Assembly: GCA_023105745.1 (NCBI GenBank) | Contig: JALGQZ010000011.1 | Location: 46,902,698 to 46,966,697 of the forward strand | Origin: Austropuccinia psidii | Taxonomy: Eukaryota; Basidiomycota; Pucciniomycetes; Pucciniales; Sphaerophragmiaceae | Direction of reading: 5' to 3' | DNA: 64,000 nt | Shown: positions 23,818-34,990 of the stretch, piece after piece | How positions within the stretch are numbered: position 1 is the first letter of the stretch | How the letters are laid out: every line of letters starts with the position of its first letter | Made by a program: the position numbers and the translations under genes | Notes under the pieces: generated by a model | Told to the model about the DNA's origin: nothing | Database searches by the model: none | What the model saw: the letters and a program-made list of their open reading frames with translations, nothing else

Positions 23818-25185
23818 TCATTTATGAGACTGTTCAGTCCTCCTAGAGGCTCTGAATCTCCTTAAATGAAGGTTCCCATCTGGTATGGCATCCTCTGCCA
23901 ACCATTTGTCTTTGTCAGCTGTCTGGTTCTTGAATCTGACTAGATATTGTCTCTGATCCTTCCCATTAAGTCTGATTTTTCTGGCCCTGATGATTTTACT
24001 CACAGGTCCAGGAGAGGCTTCTACTTCCACTATTTCTGGTGGAGTGGTGTTTTTCTTCCTGGAGGGGAATTTATCTTCCTCTGTTTGGAAGTAGGGTTTG
24101 ACCAGGCTCACTGGAAAGACTGGGTGTTTCCTAGAAAACTCCTCAGTGAGCTTGACCTCTACTGCATTCTTCCCTATCAACTTAATGATAGTGAAGGGCC
24201 CTACAAATGAGTCTCTCATTTTCTTGGGTCCTTTGAGATTGTTAAAGTTCAGTGTAGACACTAACACCTGGTCCCCTTCCTTGAAGTCAGGTTCCATATG
24301 TGATTTGTCTGACATTTGCTTATTATACTCTTTGGCCTCAGCTATGCATTTGGCAGCAGTATCATAGGCTTTCTTCAACATATCATGGAAGTCTTTGGCT
24401 GTGGGGTGGATGGTCAGAAGATTTTTCTTCAAGTGATCCACAGGTAGCAGGGGATTCCACCCTTTCTCTACCAGTGCAGGTGTTTTTCCTGTGGTAGAGT
24501 GCTGGCTTGTATTATAAGCCAGTTGGACTGCTGGTAAGAGGGTGACCCAATCATGGGTGTATCCCTCATGGTCCTTGTATTCCATGCCATAGGCACAGAA
24601 CCTCCTGAGGATGTCCTCCATTGTTTGGATCATCCTCTCAGCTAGTCCATCTGTTTGTGGATGGTAAGCTGTGGAAAAAGCAAGCTTGGTGCCAAGCATG
24701 TCAGATAAATGGGTCCAAAATTCAGATGTGAATTTTGGGTCCCTGTCACTAATTATGATCTTAGGGACTCCACAGGTGGATATGATGTTATTCCAAAATA
24801 ACAGAGCAGTGTCCATGGCTGTGTCCTCTTTATGGCATGGTAGACATCTCATGCTCTTGCTGAACCTATCAACTATGATTAAGCAGGCATTGTAGTTTTC
24901 TTTGCCTCCTGGGACAAGTCCTGTGACCCAGTCCATGTTGATGGTTTCCCATGGGTGTTTGGGTTCTTCTATGTGTTGAAGCAACCCATATTTCTTTCCA
25001 TGTTTTCTATTTGCCTTTTGGCATCTTTCACAAGTGTTGATGTATTCACTCAACTCTTGCTCCCACTTGGGCCACCAAGCTGTGCTTGCTACCCTCTCTT
25101 TAGTCCTGTCCTCACTCATGTGTTCCATGTAGGGGCAGTCATGGCATTCCTGCAGGATTAAAGAGATGTGGTCTCTGTCTATCAC
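23818..25185 (-). pseudogene. element A integrase with chromodomain-like tail (ORF intact, polyprotein broken upstream)
   Basis: This 455-codon open stretch is the integrase. It has a zinc-binding region ([13 protein letters not shown] to CERCQKAN) and catalytic blocks [15 protein letters not shown] and [17 protein letters not shown] with all three acidic residues. A basic C-terminal domain follows ([20 protein letters not shown]). The last 60 residues ([18 protein letters not shown] to LRRFRASRR) resemble a degenerate chromodomain. The ORF opens in frame after a frameshift near 25,200 and has no initiator of its own, so it could be made only from the polyprotein. It ends at 23,818, just before the polypurine tract. 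Confidence 0.92.
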
Positions 25186-27124
25186 TGTGAGTGCACTGGT
25201 GTGGGTTTTCTCTGTGATAAATCAGGCCATCTATAAGGAAGAATTTATTGTCCTTATAGGCCCTCAACCAGGGTTCCTCCAGCTGGGTTTCCAATTCTGG
25301 GCTCCTGTATTTTTGTTGAAGGAGTTGGAGTAGTATGCTACACTGTTTGTGTTTAGCATAAGATTTCGGTACTGCATTGAAGAATTCATTGTGCAGTTCT
25401 GAGGAGCTTATTCCCAGTATGGGGGTTTCTGTCCCTTCTGAATCAGTGTTTCCACTGTCAAGGGTACCACTCCCTGGTGCCCATTCAGAGAATCTGAAGT
25501 TTTTCTTCCTATTTATTTCCATAAAATGGATAGGAACTTTCGCAGCAACTTCAGGGTCATAAGCTGGATTGCTTTTGACATTGTCCAGTGGCCATCTGCT
25601 AAGGCCATCTGCATTGGTATGGCTTTTACCTTCCTTTTATATGATGGTCATGTTCCCTCTATACTCCTGGATGGCTATTTTCCATCTCAGCATGTGTCTA
25701 TTAGTAGTCTTCATGTTTAGTAAAGACTTCAAGGCTGTGCAGTCTGTGTAGACTTCAAAGACTGCACCCTCCAAATAATAATGGAGTTTTTCTAGAGCCC
25801 AGACTAGACATAGACATTCTGTCTGGGTGGCCCCATACCTGGCTTCTGAATCTTTCAGCTGCCTGGAGATGTAACATATTACACCTTCTCTTGGTTCACC
25901 ATCCACAATTTGTCTTTGGTGAAGGGCTGCTCCCAAGCCTTGGCTGCATGCTGCATCTATATATAACTTGAATGGTAGTTCAAAGTCAGGCAAGATGAGT
26001 ACAGGTGCATTTGTGAGTTCATATTTGATCCTCTCATATGCATCCCTCCTTTCCTTGGTTATTTCAAAAACTACATCCTTTGAGCATAACTTGTATAAAC
26101 TACTGGTTATGTGGGCAAAGCTTTTGATGTGGTTTCTATAGTAGCTAGCAAATCCAAGGAAAGATTGCATCTCTTTGATGTTCTTTGGTACTGGCTTTTT
26201 CAGTACTGCTGCTACTTTGTTCTGGTCAATTGCCAGACTAAGGCCTGAGACTTTGTTTCCTAGAGCTAGTAGCTCTTGTTGGCCAAAATTACACTTTTTA
26301 AGTGAAATTTTTAGATTGATGGGTGTACATTTACTTAGCACTCTGTCTATGTATTATACATGGTCTTCCCATGTCTCTGAGTATATAATGATATCATCAA
26401 TATACACTACCATCCAGCCTTCCATTATTTCTTCTTGAAATATGGTGTCCATCATCCTTTGGATGTGGGCTGGTGCATTCTTGATTCCAAATGGCATCCT
26501 GGTGTACTCATATATGCCCATATGGCATATTATTCTGAGCAACTTCATGGAGTTTGGTTTAACTCCATTTTGGTGGAAGCCTTTCATACAATCCATCTTG
26601 GCTATGTATTTGGCTTTGGCTAGCTTATCCAAGGCATGAGGTATCCTTGGTATAGGGTACCTGTCTGCTTTTGTATAGTTATTCAGGGCTCTGAAATCTC
26701 CACACAATCTAGACTTGCCATCATGCCAGGTGATCAGGACAGGAGTGGTGATTTCCACTATTTCATTATGTCCAATTTTCCTGATGACATCCATATCCAG
26801 GAGTTCATTGATGTGTTTTTCAATTTCTTTCCTGGTTTCCAGACTTGCTGGATAAGGAGGTCTCCTCAGCATGGGTGGATAAGGTCTTTCCACATCCAGA
26901 TATAGTTCTATATCATGGCCTTTAATCTTGCCTAGTGGTTCTTCACCAATGGAAAATGCTGGTCTGTTTTTCCTCAGCATCTTCAGTAAACTTAGTTTTT
27001 GTTTACTGGTGAGGGTAGTGCTAAGCTGTCCCTCTTTGAATTCCTTCAAGAGTTCTTCTAGTGGATCCAGTGAAGATATGTGGTATATGTCAAGTGAAAA
27101 ATTTCTTTTCCTTGTTGGTACCAA
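25139..27124 (-). pseudogene. element A reverse transcriptase and RNase H, broken
   Basis: ORF 26,354-27,124 holds the RT fingers and palm (RRPPYPASLETRKEIEKHIN, MPFGIKNAPAHIQRMM) and an intact YIDD motif (MVVYIDDIIIYSETW). A TAA replacing the CAA of HVQYID (about 26,351) separates it from 25,637-26,341: RT thumb, then RNase H with [36 protein letters not shown] and [14 protein letters not shown] second TAA replaces a Tyr codon near 25,637. The linker to the integrase (25,139-25,522) then goes out of frame near 25,200. All pieces share one frame except at the two indels, so the parent was a single gag-pol ORF. Confidence 0.93.
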
Positions 27125-28661
27125 TGGTAATGTGCCTGTTTTTACTGTTGTAAATATCTATGGCATACATCCTCTGGTAATCTGTTCCCAGTAAAAACCC
27201 TTGGATGTGGGCATCTTCAAGCACTGCAAACTCTCGATTGAGTCTGATATTACCCTTCCTGTGGGGTATAATTATCTCTTTGATAATTGTACCAATTGAA
27301 GTCATCTTTCCTGATGCACTTTTGAAGTTCTTTTCCTTAGTGGGCAAGAGCTGTTTTTCCCAGTTTGGGAAGTGGCTATCCAGATAATTTCTGGCCACTA
27401 TGGAGCAATGTGCTCCACTGTCAATGATCAGTGGGTGCTGAGAATTGTCAATACATACAGTCATTTTTGTGGCTGTTCCATGTATATATGCCATTCCTTT
27501 AGTTGGTGTAACCAGGAATGTTTGTGCATCTTGTGTGTGTTTGCACAAGTTCTTGTTGGCAGTGTCCTGTGGCATGCCTGCTTCCAACTGTACATCCTGG
27601 ATTTCCAATGGGGTTTCCTCTTGGTATTCCACTAGAAGTTCCTCTCTTGGGTCTTGGTCATCATCAGATAGTTCTCTGATGGCATCTCCCATAGAGTCTG
27701 ATTCAGAATCCTCTGTTGGAGGTTCTTCTTCAGGAACTTTTTCTATAGCATAGACTTTCTTCTTTTCTTTTGGACAGTTGTTGGCATAGTGGTCTGTTGA
27801 ACCACAATTGTGACAAGAATTCTTCTTCTTTGCCACTTCTGCCACCTTTTCTCTGGGTTTGTCTTTAAACTCCACCCTGAAAGGTTGTTTCTCCTTGAAA
27901 CTACTGCTTCTGTATGGGGTGAATTTCCTTATATTAGTCCTTTTCCTTATGTCTTGTAAAGTATTGGCTATGTCATCTAGAGTGCAATTTTGGTTGCATC
28001 TGCATTTCACTGCATGCTCTAGCTCTCCTGGCAGTTGTGTCAGAAGTTTGTGATTCCTCATCTGGATGTTCATCTGAGGATCAATGGCTTTAAGTCTTTT
28101 AGACTGTCTGAGACACCACTCATATGGATCTTTGTCCACAGAGTATTTGTCATTTTCAAATGACATGGTCTTTTGCCTTATCCAAGTTCCATTACTGTAC
28201 TTTTGGATTATTTGACTCTTCCACCATGGCCAATTTCTTCTGCCATGGATTTCTTTCATTTCTGTGTACCATATACTTGCATGACCTTTAAATGCAGTAT
28301 TCAGTCTAGCAGTAATCCAGTAATCTGGTATGCTGGGTACATCAATGAAGAGTCCATCAATATAATCTATGAGTTCCTTATGATCATATTCTCCTGATCC
28401 AGAGAATTTGGGCCAGTTTGAGGCCTCAGGAAGCTGTTTCAAGGCTTCCTTCTCTGAATAAGACATGCCATCTCCATCCTGGTATTGTGATGGAGATCTT
28501 GCCTTATTCAACAACATGGCATTTGGTTTGATGTCATCTGGTTGATATGGATTCTCCATAGCTTGGCCTTGTGGTTGGGGCTTCAAGCTATGATAGGCAT
28601 TAAACAATTTGTTAATGTCTTGATCCAGACACTCCCTGTCCCTTGTGCTGTGGTGTTGTTC
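27090..28661 (-). pseudogene. element A gag capsid, zinc knuckle and protease
   Basis: ORF 27,090-28,607 (505 codons) is in frame with the upstream gag ORF and parted from it only by TAA at 28,662. It contains the retrotransposon gag domain (WPKFSGSGEYDHKELIDYID, WYTEMKEIHGRRNWPWWKSQ, LLTQLPGELEHAVKCRC) and the CCHC knuckle CHNCGSTDHYANNC at about 27,775-27,816. An acidic linker follows, then the aspartic protease motif LIIDSGAHCSIVARNYL at about 27,372-27,422. At 27,090-27,124 an extra T in a T run (TTTTT for TTTT) shifts the frame before RT. Confidence 0.93.
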
Positions 28662-29675
28662 TTAAAAGACTTGGTTCAGTCTTTTGTTGGATTCTTCAGA
28701 GGCTTTGCTCAGTTGAGCATATCCTTCTTGAAGATTCTTAACTATTTGTTCCAAGGAGGCTTGAGTTTGTCTCATCCTCTCTTGGCTAGCTTTAATTTCT
28801 GCAAATTGCTTTGCAGATTGTTCAGCATATTGGGACACTTGTAACCACAGTGTATCACTGTTGATGTTACTCTCAGATGTGACAATGTTATTTTCAGTCT
28901 GAGTGGGGGTAATCTTTCTATTACTAGGACTACTGATTCTAGAGTGGTTTACAACTACTTCTGGTTCTTGTGCACTTCCTTTACCAAATCCAACAGCTTC
29001 TGGATCATGGGGTCTGACTCTTTCCTCCTCTGGTTGAAGGAGGTTTTGTTCTTGCCCTTGTTTCCTTGTCTTCTCCTGGAAACTTCCTGGGATTGTGAAG
29101 AATGGTGACTCTTGGCCACTGATCTGCTTGTGTCTGAATGGTGTGCAGCCACTGGAGAGTTGATTTGGCCTGCTCCTTGTGAACCTGAAGGAATCTGAGT
29201 AGGCCCTGTCTGGGTCAACTGTTCTTCTATAGCTAGGATAGTGGCTTGATTCTCCCTTATTCTCTGTGCCCTTGCCTCCAGGAGTCTGTGCTGCCTGGTA
29301 GGATTCCAACCTTTGGTGATTACCATAAGGTCTTTGAAGTCTATCTCTTTGAGACAGATCTTCTGGCAACTTGATCCCAGTTCTGCCCAGTGAGTTGCTA
29401 GGTTGAACCTCTTGTTGTCCATGCTCCATTGAAATAAATCTTTGAGGAGTTGGTGGATCTGAAGAACTTGAGCTATATCCTTCCAGTCCTCTGGTTTGAG
29501 GTTTCTGTTGAATTGGAGTGTGAATGGCAAGGTTGATATTATCTCCCTCATTGTTTTGCCATCCACCACTGTGTCCAGGGTGTCCTCTTTCAGGTCTTCT
29601 TGTTCTGGACAATCCTCCTCTATCCTCTGGCTGGTTCCTTTGGAAGCCAAGGTCTCTGAGGTATACAGGGGACAT
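28662..29675 (-). CDS. element A gag N-terminal part, gag-pol frame
   Basis: This 337-codon frame is Arg, Pro, Ser and Gln rich in its first 230 residues (GYSSSSSDPPTPQRFISM). It ends in a predicted coiled coil (AEIKASQERMRQTQASLEQI, NLQEGYAQLSKASEESNKRL) before a TAA that replaces the GAA seen at the equivalent place in intact relatives. Downstream sequence continues in the same frame. Its N-terminal 240 codons overlap another long ORF (28,955-29,689) in the +1 frame. Upstream it probably joins the exon at 29,724-30,033 by splicing at the second of two tandem acceptors. Role: structural Gag precursor. Confidence 0.65.
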   Translation of the reverse strand: MSPVYLRDLGFQRNQPEDRGGLSRTRRPERGHPGHSGGWQNNEGDNINLAIHTPIQQKPQTRGLEGYSSSSSDPPTPQRFISMEHGQQEVQPSNSLGRTGIKLPEDLSQRDRLQRPYGNHQRLESYQAAQTPGGKGTENKGESSHYPSYRRTVDPDRAYSDSFRFTRSRPNQLSSGCTPFRHKQISGQESPFFTIPGSFQEKTRKQGQEQNLLQPEEERVRPHDPEAVGFGKGSAQEPEVVVNHSRISSPSNRKITPTQTENNIVTSESNINSDTLWLQVSQYAEQSAKQFAEIKASQERMRQTQASLEQIVKNLQEGYAQLSKASEESNKRLNQVF

Positions 29676-29689
29676 ATCAGTGTTTGCAA
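28955..29689 (-). CDS. element A overlapping +1-frame ORF
   Basis: This 240-codon ORF overlaps the gag-pol frame almost entirely yet reads as an ordinary folded protein: KTMREIISTLPFTLQFNRNL, WKDIAQVLQIHQLLKDLFQW, FNLATHWAELGSSCQKICLK, VITKGWNPTRQHRLLEARAQ. It then has a basic tail (SRRRQGNKGKNKTSFNQRR) and ends HKNQK*. The first of two tandem acceptors would join it to the exon at 29,724-30,033. A counterpart in the same relative frame exists in D (KVWTPMSCKGQVQQIKAW). I infer an accessory or alternative Gag product. The family is not recognised. Confidence 0.6.
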   Translation of the reverse strand: MQTLICPLYTSETLASKGTSQRIEEDCPEQEDLKEDTLDTVVDGKTMREIISTLPFTLQFNRNLKPEDWKDIAQVLQIHQLLKDLFQWSMDNKRFNLATHWAELGSSCQKICLKEIDFKDLMVITKGWNPTRQHRLLEARAQRIRENQATILAIEEQLTQTGPTQIPSGSQGAGQINSPVAAHHSDTSRSVAKSHHSSQSQEVSRRRQGNKGKNKTSFNQRRKESDPMIQKLLDLVKEVHKNQK

Positions 29690-29723
29690 GCAGTCAAAAA
29701 CTTTATGTTCTTAGGGTATTTAC
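29654..29723 (-). promoter_or_regulatory. gag intron with tandem acceptors (element A)
   Basis: The donor AAAG|GTAAATACC is at 29,724/29,723. The 3' end reads CCTCAGAGACC. Cutting after CAG (29,656) joins AAAG to AGACC and gives KETLASKG, the +1-frame ORF. Cutting 2 nt later, after CAGAG (29,654), gives KDLGFQRNQ, the gag-pol frame. The intron is 68-70 nt. This is predicted from sequence only. Confidence 0.55.
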
Positions 29724-30033
29724 CTTTGACTGTGCCTTGTACAAATTTACTGTCTGCTGACTTGGGCAGTTTGCCTTTGGAAGTTACAACTGGGTTAATA
29801 ATTGTAATCTTTCCTGTACAAGTGGTTAAGGTTGGTTTACCTTGTATGGATGCAGAGTTTCGTGGTTTTCTACTTCTCTGAGTGGCTATTGGTGTCCACT
29901 TCTTGGCTGTGATGAGACCTTCACTGTGCCTCTTTCCTTTGCCCTTGCTGCCCTCTGGTTCTGAGGGTGTCACTGGTGTGTTGGCCTGTGACTGGGTCTC
30001 AAGTGGGATGTAATTTTCTTCCACTGAAATCAA
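29724..30033 (-). CDS. element A gag first exon
   Basis: This exon encodes about 103 residues starting MISVEENYIPLETQSQANTP. It is rich in Ser, Thr, Lys and Pro (GSKGKGKRHSEGLITAKKW, RSRKPRNSASIQGKP). Read unspliced it would end ten-odd codons later (KYPKNIKFLTACKH*), so a downstream splice is the likely route into gag. The start codon choice is uncertain. It is the first ATG in the frame and lies about 585 nt from the 5' LTR. Confidence 0.6.
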
Positions 30034-30599
30034 GGCAGAAAAAGGGAGGACTTATGTCAGTTAAGACTTCTTAAAAATGCTGGTTTTGCTCGTCTAAGAT
30101 TGGCCTCTGGGCTTGTATGTTACTACAATGTGCCCTGTATAATGACAGTGTAATTGAATCAACAATTTCACATCAGAATTACAGCTTTTGGTACCCTGTC
30201 ACACTGTTTGTGTGCCAGTATCCCACAGATACAGTTGTGGTTTTCAAGTGTATTCTGTACAAGTGGTTCTGTATAAGTGTTATTGAGTTAACAATACACT
30301 TAATCCACGCCTCAACTGATGGTTTTTCAGTCAGAGGTGTCCTTATTCAGTCAAGAATACAGGACTTTATTGATGGCTTATGTGTTTTTATATGCAAAAC
30401 ACACCAAAAAAATTAAATTCAGTGGGTATTAGCCACGTGAATAATACTCTTATAATATGAGTATGTATATAAAAAGGATAAATATATATAATATATATAT
30501 TTAAATAAAGAAATTACGCCTAAAAAAAGATAAAACACTGGTTAATAAGTCATAAAAAGAGAAAAAGACTTACTTGTAAGGTCCAAAAAAGTTTTAAAA
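30034..30599 (-). other. element A 5' leader
   Basis: The sequence between the primer-binding site and the gag start has no convincing ORF. It contains a T/A-rich stretch at 30,470-30,510. Confidence 0.6.
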
Positions 30600-30618
30600 C
30601 ACGGCCAGGCCCCCAAAA
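30600..30618 (-). other. putative primer-binding site of element A
   Basis: On the minus strand TTTTGGGGGCCTGGCCGTG follows the 5' LTR end directly. It matches the site in D, and the primer tRNA is unidentified. Confidence 0.7.
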
Positions 30619-32056
30619 TGTGAGGTTGAGTCTATATTGAAGTAGTAATAAGAGTATTTACAACTAGAATTATGACTGTGACATGTAGAAAATTGGTTAA
30701 GAATAAGGGCTTTTGATTTAAAAGATGATTTATAATATATTTAAAGGGTTCTACTATTGGAAAATAGTGGTGGTGAGCGCTATTGAGAACCCAGGGTGCA
30801 ATCTTACCAGTTGAGTTACTATAATAAGAGTTACAATAATTAAATATATAATTATACCTGTTTATTACCCAAGAGTAAAACTTTTTTTGACAGTTTACTA
30901 CGTAGGGTATTCAAGAGCAGGATGAGGAAAGGTTTTTGGCTGTGAAAAGCCCTCCTTTTATCCTGAAATTGAGGTGGAAAGGCTGCTAGACCTTTCCACG
31001 TAGAGGAAGTGAAGATTTTTCACTCTCTATGACAGGCTTGTGGTTTGCAAACAGCCTGTATACCCTGTATTGGGCTCAGATGTGGCTTTGAAACCACATC
31101 TGGGCAGTTTTCACCAATACAGGGTGAAAATTTTCATCTGGGGACCTCACAGCCTGATTCTGACATGTATGACGCGTAGAATGCTGTACAGAAACTGTAT
31201 GGGACCCCAGTATTGGCTGGAATATGAGGTATTGAAGTAAAAACATGCTTCTTCGTCTATTTGACACCTCATATTCATGGTTATGGGATATTATCCCATG
31301 GTAAGGCTGTATCTGACAGCAGGTGGGAATTTGACCTTAAAATGGTCATAACTCTGTCAGTTTTTGAGATATCAAGCTCAGAGTTGGTCCATTTAATAGC
31401 TCTGTATGAGCTCTACACAATGGTACCCAACTTGACATGGTTATCATTAAATATGGCAAAGTTATCCCATGTACAAGTATTTTTGTACATTGGCGTGGTC
31501 TGGGCAAAAGCTGTATTAAGCTTGTTTGGCCAATAACTCCTGTTGTAGTTGAGTTATGAGGAAATGGATTGCACCATCAGATAGCCCTGATTGTGCTCTT
31601 TCCAAAAAGACCCCACTTTAGGTAGCTCACACTAAAACTGTAAAAGTTAGATGAGAGGTGAATGTTTTGTTCACCCTTATTTGGTCTGAATTTGACCATA
31701 ACTCAAGTAATACTGGTGCTAGCTCAGTTGGGCTGGTACCATTGGATAGTCCTGGCTTAGAGCTTCATTTTGAATACCCATTTGATGGGGTTAAGCCTCT
31801 TCTTCTAGATTTTAGATGAGAGGTGAAAATTAAGGTTTATGCTCAGCAATAACTTTGAGCAGGAATAACTTTGTTATTTCTTGTCCTATGGTGATGGGAC
31901 TTATATTTTCAGGAAGAGGTGAGTTTCCTCTTTCTTTTGATACCTTTTGGGCTAATTTGGCTTATTTCCATGTTTTGGTGGTATTTTGGCTATACCATTG
32001 GTTTATGGTATTTTGGCTGTCATGCTTGTGCTCTGGTTTTGAGTCACAGGCTGACA
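30619..32056 (-). repeat. 5' LTR of element A (right)
   Basis: It is 1,438 bp, TGTGAGG..CTGACA on the plus strand, followed by the target duplication GATTT at 32,057-32,061. It pairs with 22,371-23,793. Confidence 0.95.
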
Positions 32057-32061
32057 GATTT

Positions 32062-32425
32062 TGAAATTGGCCAAGGACCTGGAAAGAGAAATTTGATGCC
32101 ACGTGCACACAAAGTGGCCAAGGTGATGTTTTGACAAGATTGTAGACCCCTCAGGGAAGTGCACACCAGGAGAGGAACTTACTTTTGGTAGTTACCACTC
32201 CCGCCAGTGCCATAAAAATAAAAACAAAAATGTTGAAGGAATGAATTTGAATCGTGAAGTCTTGGAAATGAATTGAAAAGTGAATGGCCCATTGTCCCAA
32301 GTGAAAATGGCCATAAGATTGGAAATGAAGTTGGAAGCCATGCCAAAGATCTGTGTCCAAAATTGCAAAGTGCTCACAGAGTGGCCAAGGTGATGCTTAC
32401 AACAAAAAGAAGAGTAGAATACCCC
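32062..32425 (-). repeat. element C 3' region with a duplicated ~115-bp unit
   Basis: Two related units (32,104-32,216 and 32,371-32,488) begin TGCTCACAGAGTGGCCAAGG-like and end CCCCACCAAGCACCATAA-like. The second overlaps the end of the pol ORF. Element B has the same two units behind its pol. Confidence 0.75.
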
Positions 32426-34169
32426 TCAAGGTGCATACCAGGAGTGGGACTTACTTTTGGTAATTCCCTCCCCACCAAGCACCATAATGAAAAAATCTTT
32501 TGAAGAATTGGGCCCAGGCTTGTCAGGATATAATGAATGAAAATTTTTGACAAGTTCAGGACAATTCTTGAGGTTTTTGGTTGGTTCCCAGGTGGATCTT
32601 TCTGGGTCTTGACTGAAACCTTTCCATTCCACCAGATACCATAATTTTCCTCTCTTCAGCTTTGAGTCCAGTATTTGAGAGACTTCGCATTCCTCTTCTT
32701 CTTCAATGATGATTGCAGGAGGAGGTTCTTGATGCCTATTTGGGATTTTTGATGTCTTGACTGGTTCTAAGACTGAAATATGGAAGACTGGGTGGATGGA
32801 CTTCCATTGAGATGGGAGCTTGAGGTGGTAGGCATGAGTGCTGACTTTCTTCAAGATTGGAAAAGGACTCAACCATCTTTAAGACAGTTTTTTGGTGGGT
32901 CTAGTTGATTTTATGTTCTTGGAGGAAAGCCATACCATGTCACCAGGATTGAAAACAGGTGGACTTGCTCTACTTTTATCTGCATACCTCTTAAACCTGT
33001 TTATGGCAACTTCAAGTTCTCTCTTGACATCTTGCTGTACTGATTGGATTTTTGTTGATAACTTTCCAGCAGGAGTATCTTGAGTGATTTGAACTGAGTC
33101 AAATTGTGGATCTCTTCCATAAACAGTGAAAAACAGTGATTGTTTTGTTGAAGAGTGGTCAGAGTTATTGTAGGCAAGTTCAGCCAGAGGGAGCTAGGTG
33201 TTCCAATCATCTTGATGATAACTGACATACATCCAAAGGCACTGTTCTAGTATCTGATTTACCCTCTCTGTCTGTCCATCATTTTCTGGATGGTAAGAAG
33301 TTGACAGATCTCTTGAAATCTTGAGCTTCTGACAAAGATTGGTCCAAAAAGAAGAAACAAAAAGAGAACCTCTATCACTAACAATGCTTGAGGGAAGTCC
33401 ATTCTTTGGGAAAATATTCTTGATGAATAAATGGGCCAAATCTAGTGAAGTCATTGAAGACATTGTTGGAATGAAAACTGCCATTTTTGAGAATCTGTCC
33501 ACTATGACAAGGATTGAGTCAAAGGAATTGGACAGTGGCAATTGAGTGATGAAATCCATTGAAAGACAAATCCAAGGACCATTTGGAATTGGAAGACGTT
33601 TGAGAAGTCCAAACTTTTTGTGATGGATATTCTTGTTTCTTGAACACTGTTGACAGGATGATACATAATCCTTAATAAATTGAGTCATGCAGGATCAGTG
33701 GAAATCCCGCTTGACAAGTTTGAGAGTCTTCTCTTGGCAAGGGTGTCCAGCTAGAGGAGAGTCATGCCACTTTTGAAGTATATTGAGTTGAATTGTGGGG
33801 TCATTTGGGACCACCACCCGATCTTTGAAAAGGAGAAGTTTGGAAGAGGAATCAAGAGAATAATCTTGGACAGATTTACCTTTACCCAAATCTTCAAGGA
33901 GACTTCTATATTGAGAATCTTGCCATAATGACTTCTGAATTGAATCAACACAATTTAAAAATGAATCAACCTTGACTGCAAAAAACTTTGAGGCTTGAAT
34001 TTCATCTTGCTTAATTATCTTCTGATAATTCATTGGGTTCTTGCTGTTGAAATCCTCCACCCTCTCTGGGTAAATGTTGTCCCGATGTGACAAAGCGTCT
34101 GGAAGGGTGGCCAAGCGGCCAGGGCGGTAAGTGATTGAGAAATGAAATTCAGATAAAAATTCAGCACAG
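32426..34169 (-). pseudogene. element C RNase H end, integrase and chromodomain, broken
   Basis: ORF 33,695-34,264 (its first 95 bases lie in E) reads the end of RNase H (EFLSEFHFSITYRPGRLATL) and the integrase zinc finger start (LQKWHDSPLAGHPCQEKTLK). ORF 33,194-33,688 has CQQCSRNKN, LSMDFITQLP, IVSDRGSLFV and ENDGQTERVNQILEQ, so DDE is kept. 33,001-33,228 continues in another frame. ORF 32,426-32,872 holds the C-terminal chromodomain (ILDSKLKRGKLWYLVEWKGF, STWEPTKNL). At least three frame changes or stops separate these parts. The intact equivalent is B pol, residues 675-1233. Confidence 0.92.
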
Positions 34170-34699
34170 TGGTGTGGGAACTTCTTTTGGTGTGGGATGA
34201 AATAAGGCAGTACCTTGAGGGGGAAATTATTGGTAAGTCTGTTTTGAATTTCAGAATTGTCCAATAACCATGGGTGCTAAGGTGTATTAGCTGCCCCTCT
34301 AAATAATACTGAATAGTCAGCCTACAGAGAATCACAAAATGAAATAAGATTTGTGGCTTTAACAGATAGAGAAGACTTATCAGCAGTCTCTAAATCAGAC
34401 CTATCAATAACACTACAGTAAAAACTCTGATGTAAAATTTCTGAAAAAATAAACACTAGTTTTTTTTATTTTATTTTAATAAAAGTGATGATAATATATA
34501 TATATATGTTTTGGGTTTCTGCTATTTTAATAAAATTAATAAGAATATTTTTTTTGTTTTTTTTTAATAAGAATGATAAGAATATATATATATTTTATGG
34601 TTTTAGGTTGATTATAATGATTTTTTTTGATATGAGTACTAATAATAAGACTACTGGATTTGATTCTTTTAAAAAAAATTTTTAATACTGAGTTTTATA

Positions 34700-34990
34700 T
34701 CACTACTACTTTTCTTTGTTAATAACACTAAGCTTTTGAGAAAGGCTACTAAGCTTTAACTACGGTTATACTACTATTCTTTACTAATACTAAGCTACTG
34801 AGCAAGGCTACTGAGCTTTTACTACGGTTATACTACTATTCTTTACTAATACTAAGCTACTGAGCTTTTACTACGTTTATACTACTATTTTTCACTAATA
34901 CTAAGCTACTGAGCAAGGCTACTGAGCTTTTACTACGGTTATACTACTATTCTTCACTAATACTAAGCTACTGAGCTTTTTACTACTAAA
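34700..34990. repeat. minisatellite in the E LTR (CTACTGAGC type)
   Basis: Phrases 'actaatactaagctactgagc', 'aaggctactgagcttttact' and 'acggttatactactattctt' recur about four times with near identity. Confidence 0.85.

Larger units (their letters stand above)
22371..32056 (-). mobile_element. element A: nearly complete gypsy retrotransposon inside C
   Basis: This 9,686-bp element is flanked by a perfect GATTT duplication (22,366-22,370 and 32,057-32,061). LTRs are 22,371-23,793 (3') and 30,619-32,056 (5'). The coding order on the minus strand is gag exon 1, overlapping gag ORFs, gag-protease, RT, RNase H, integrase. I count five lesions in the polyprotein: TAA at 28,662, a one-base insertion near 27,097, TAA near 26,351, TAA near 25,637 and a frameshift near 25,200. 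It is therefore inactive but fairly recent. It interrupts the 3' untranslated part of C, so it is younger than C. Confidence 0.95.

Noticed and set aside
22813..23865. ORFs repeated at 31,076-32,134
   Set aside because: They are LTR sequence of element A on either strand.
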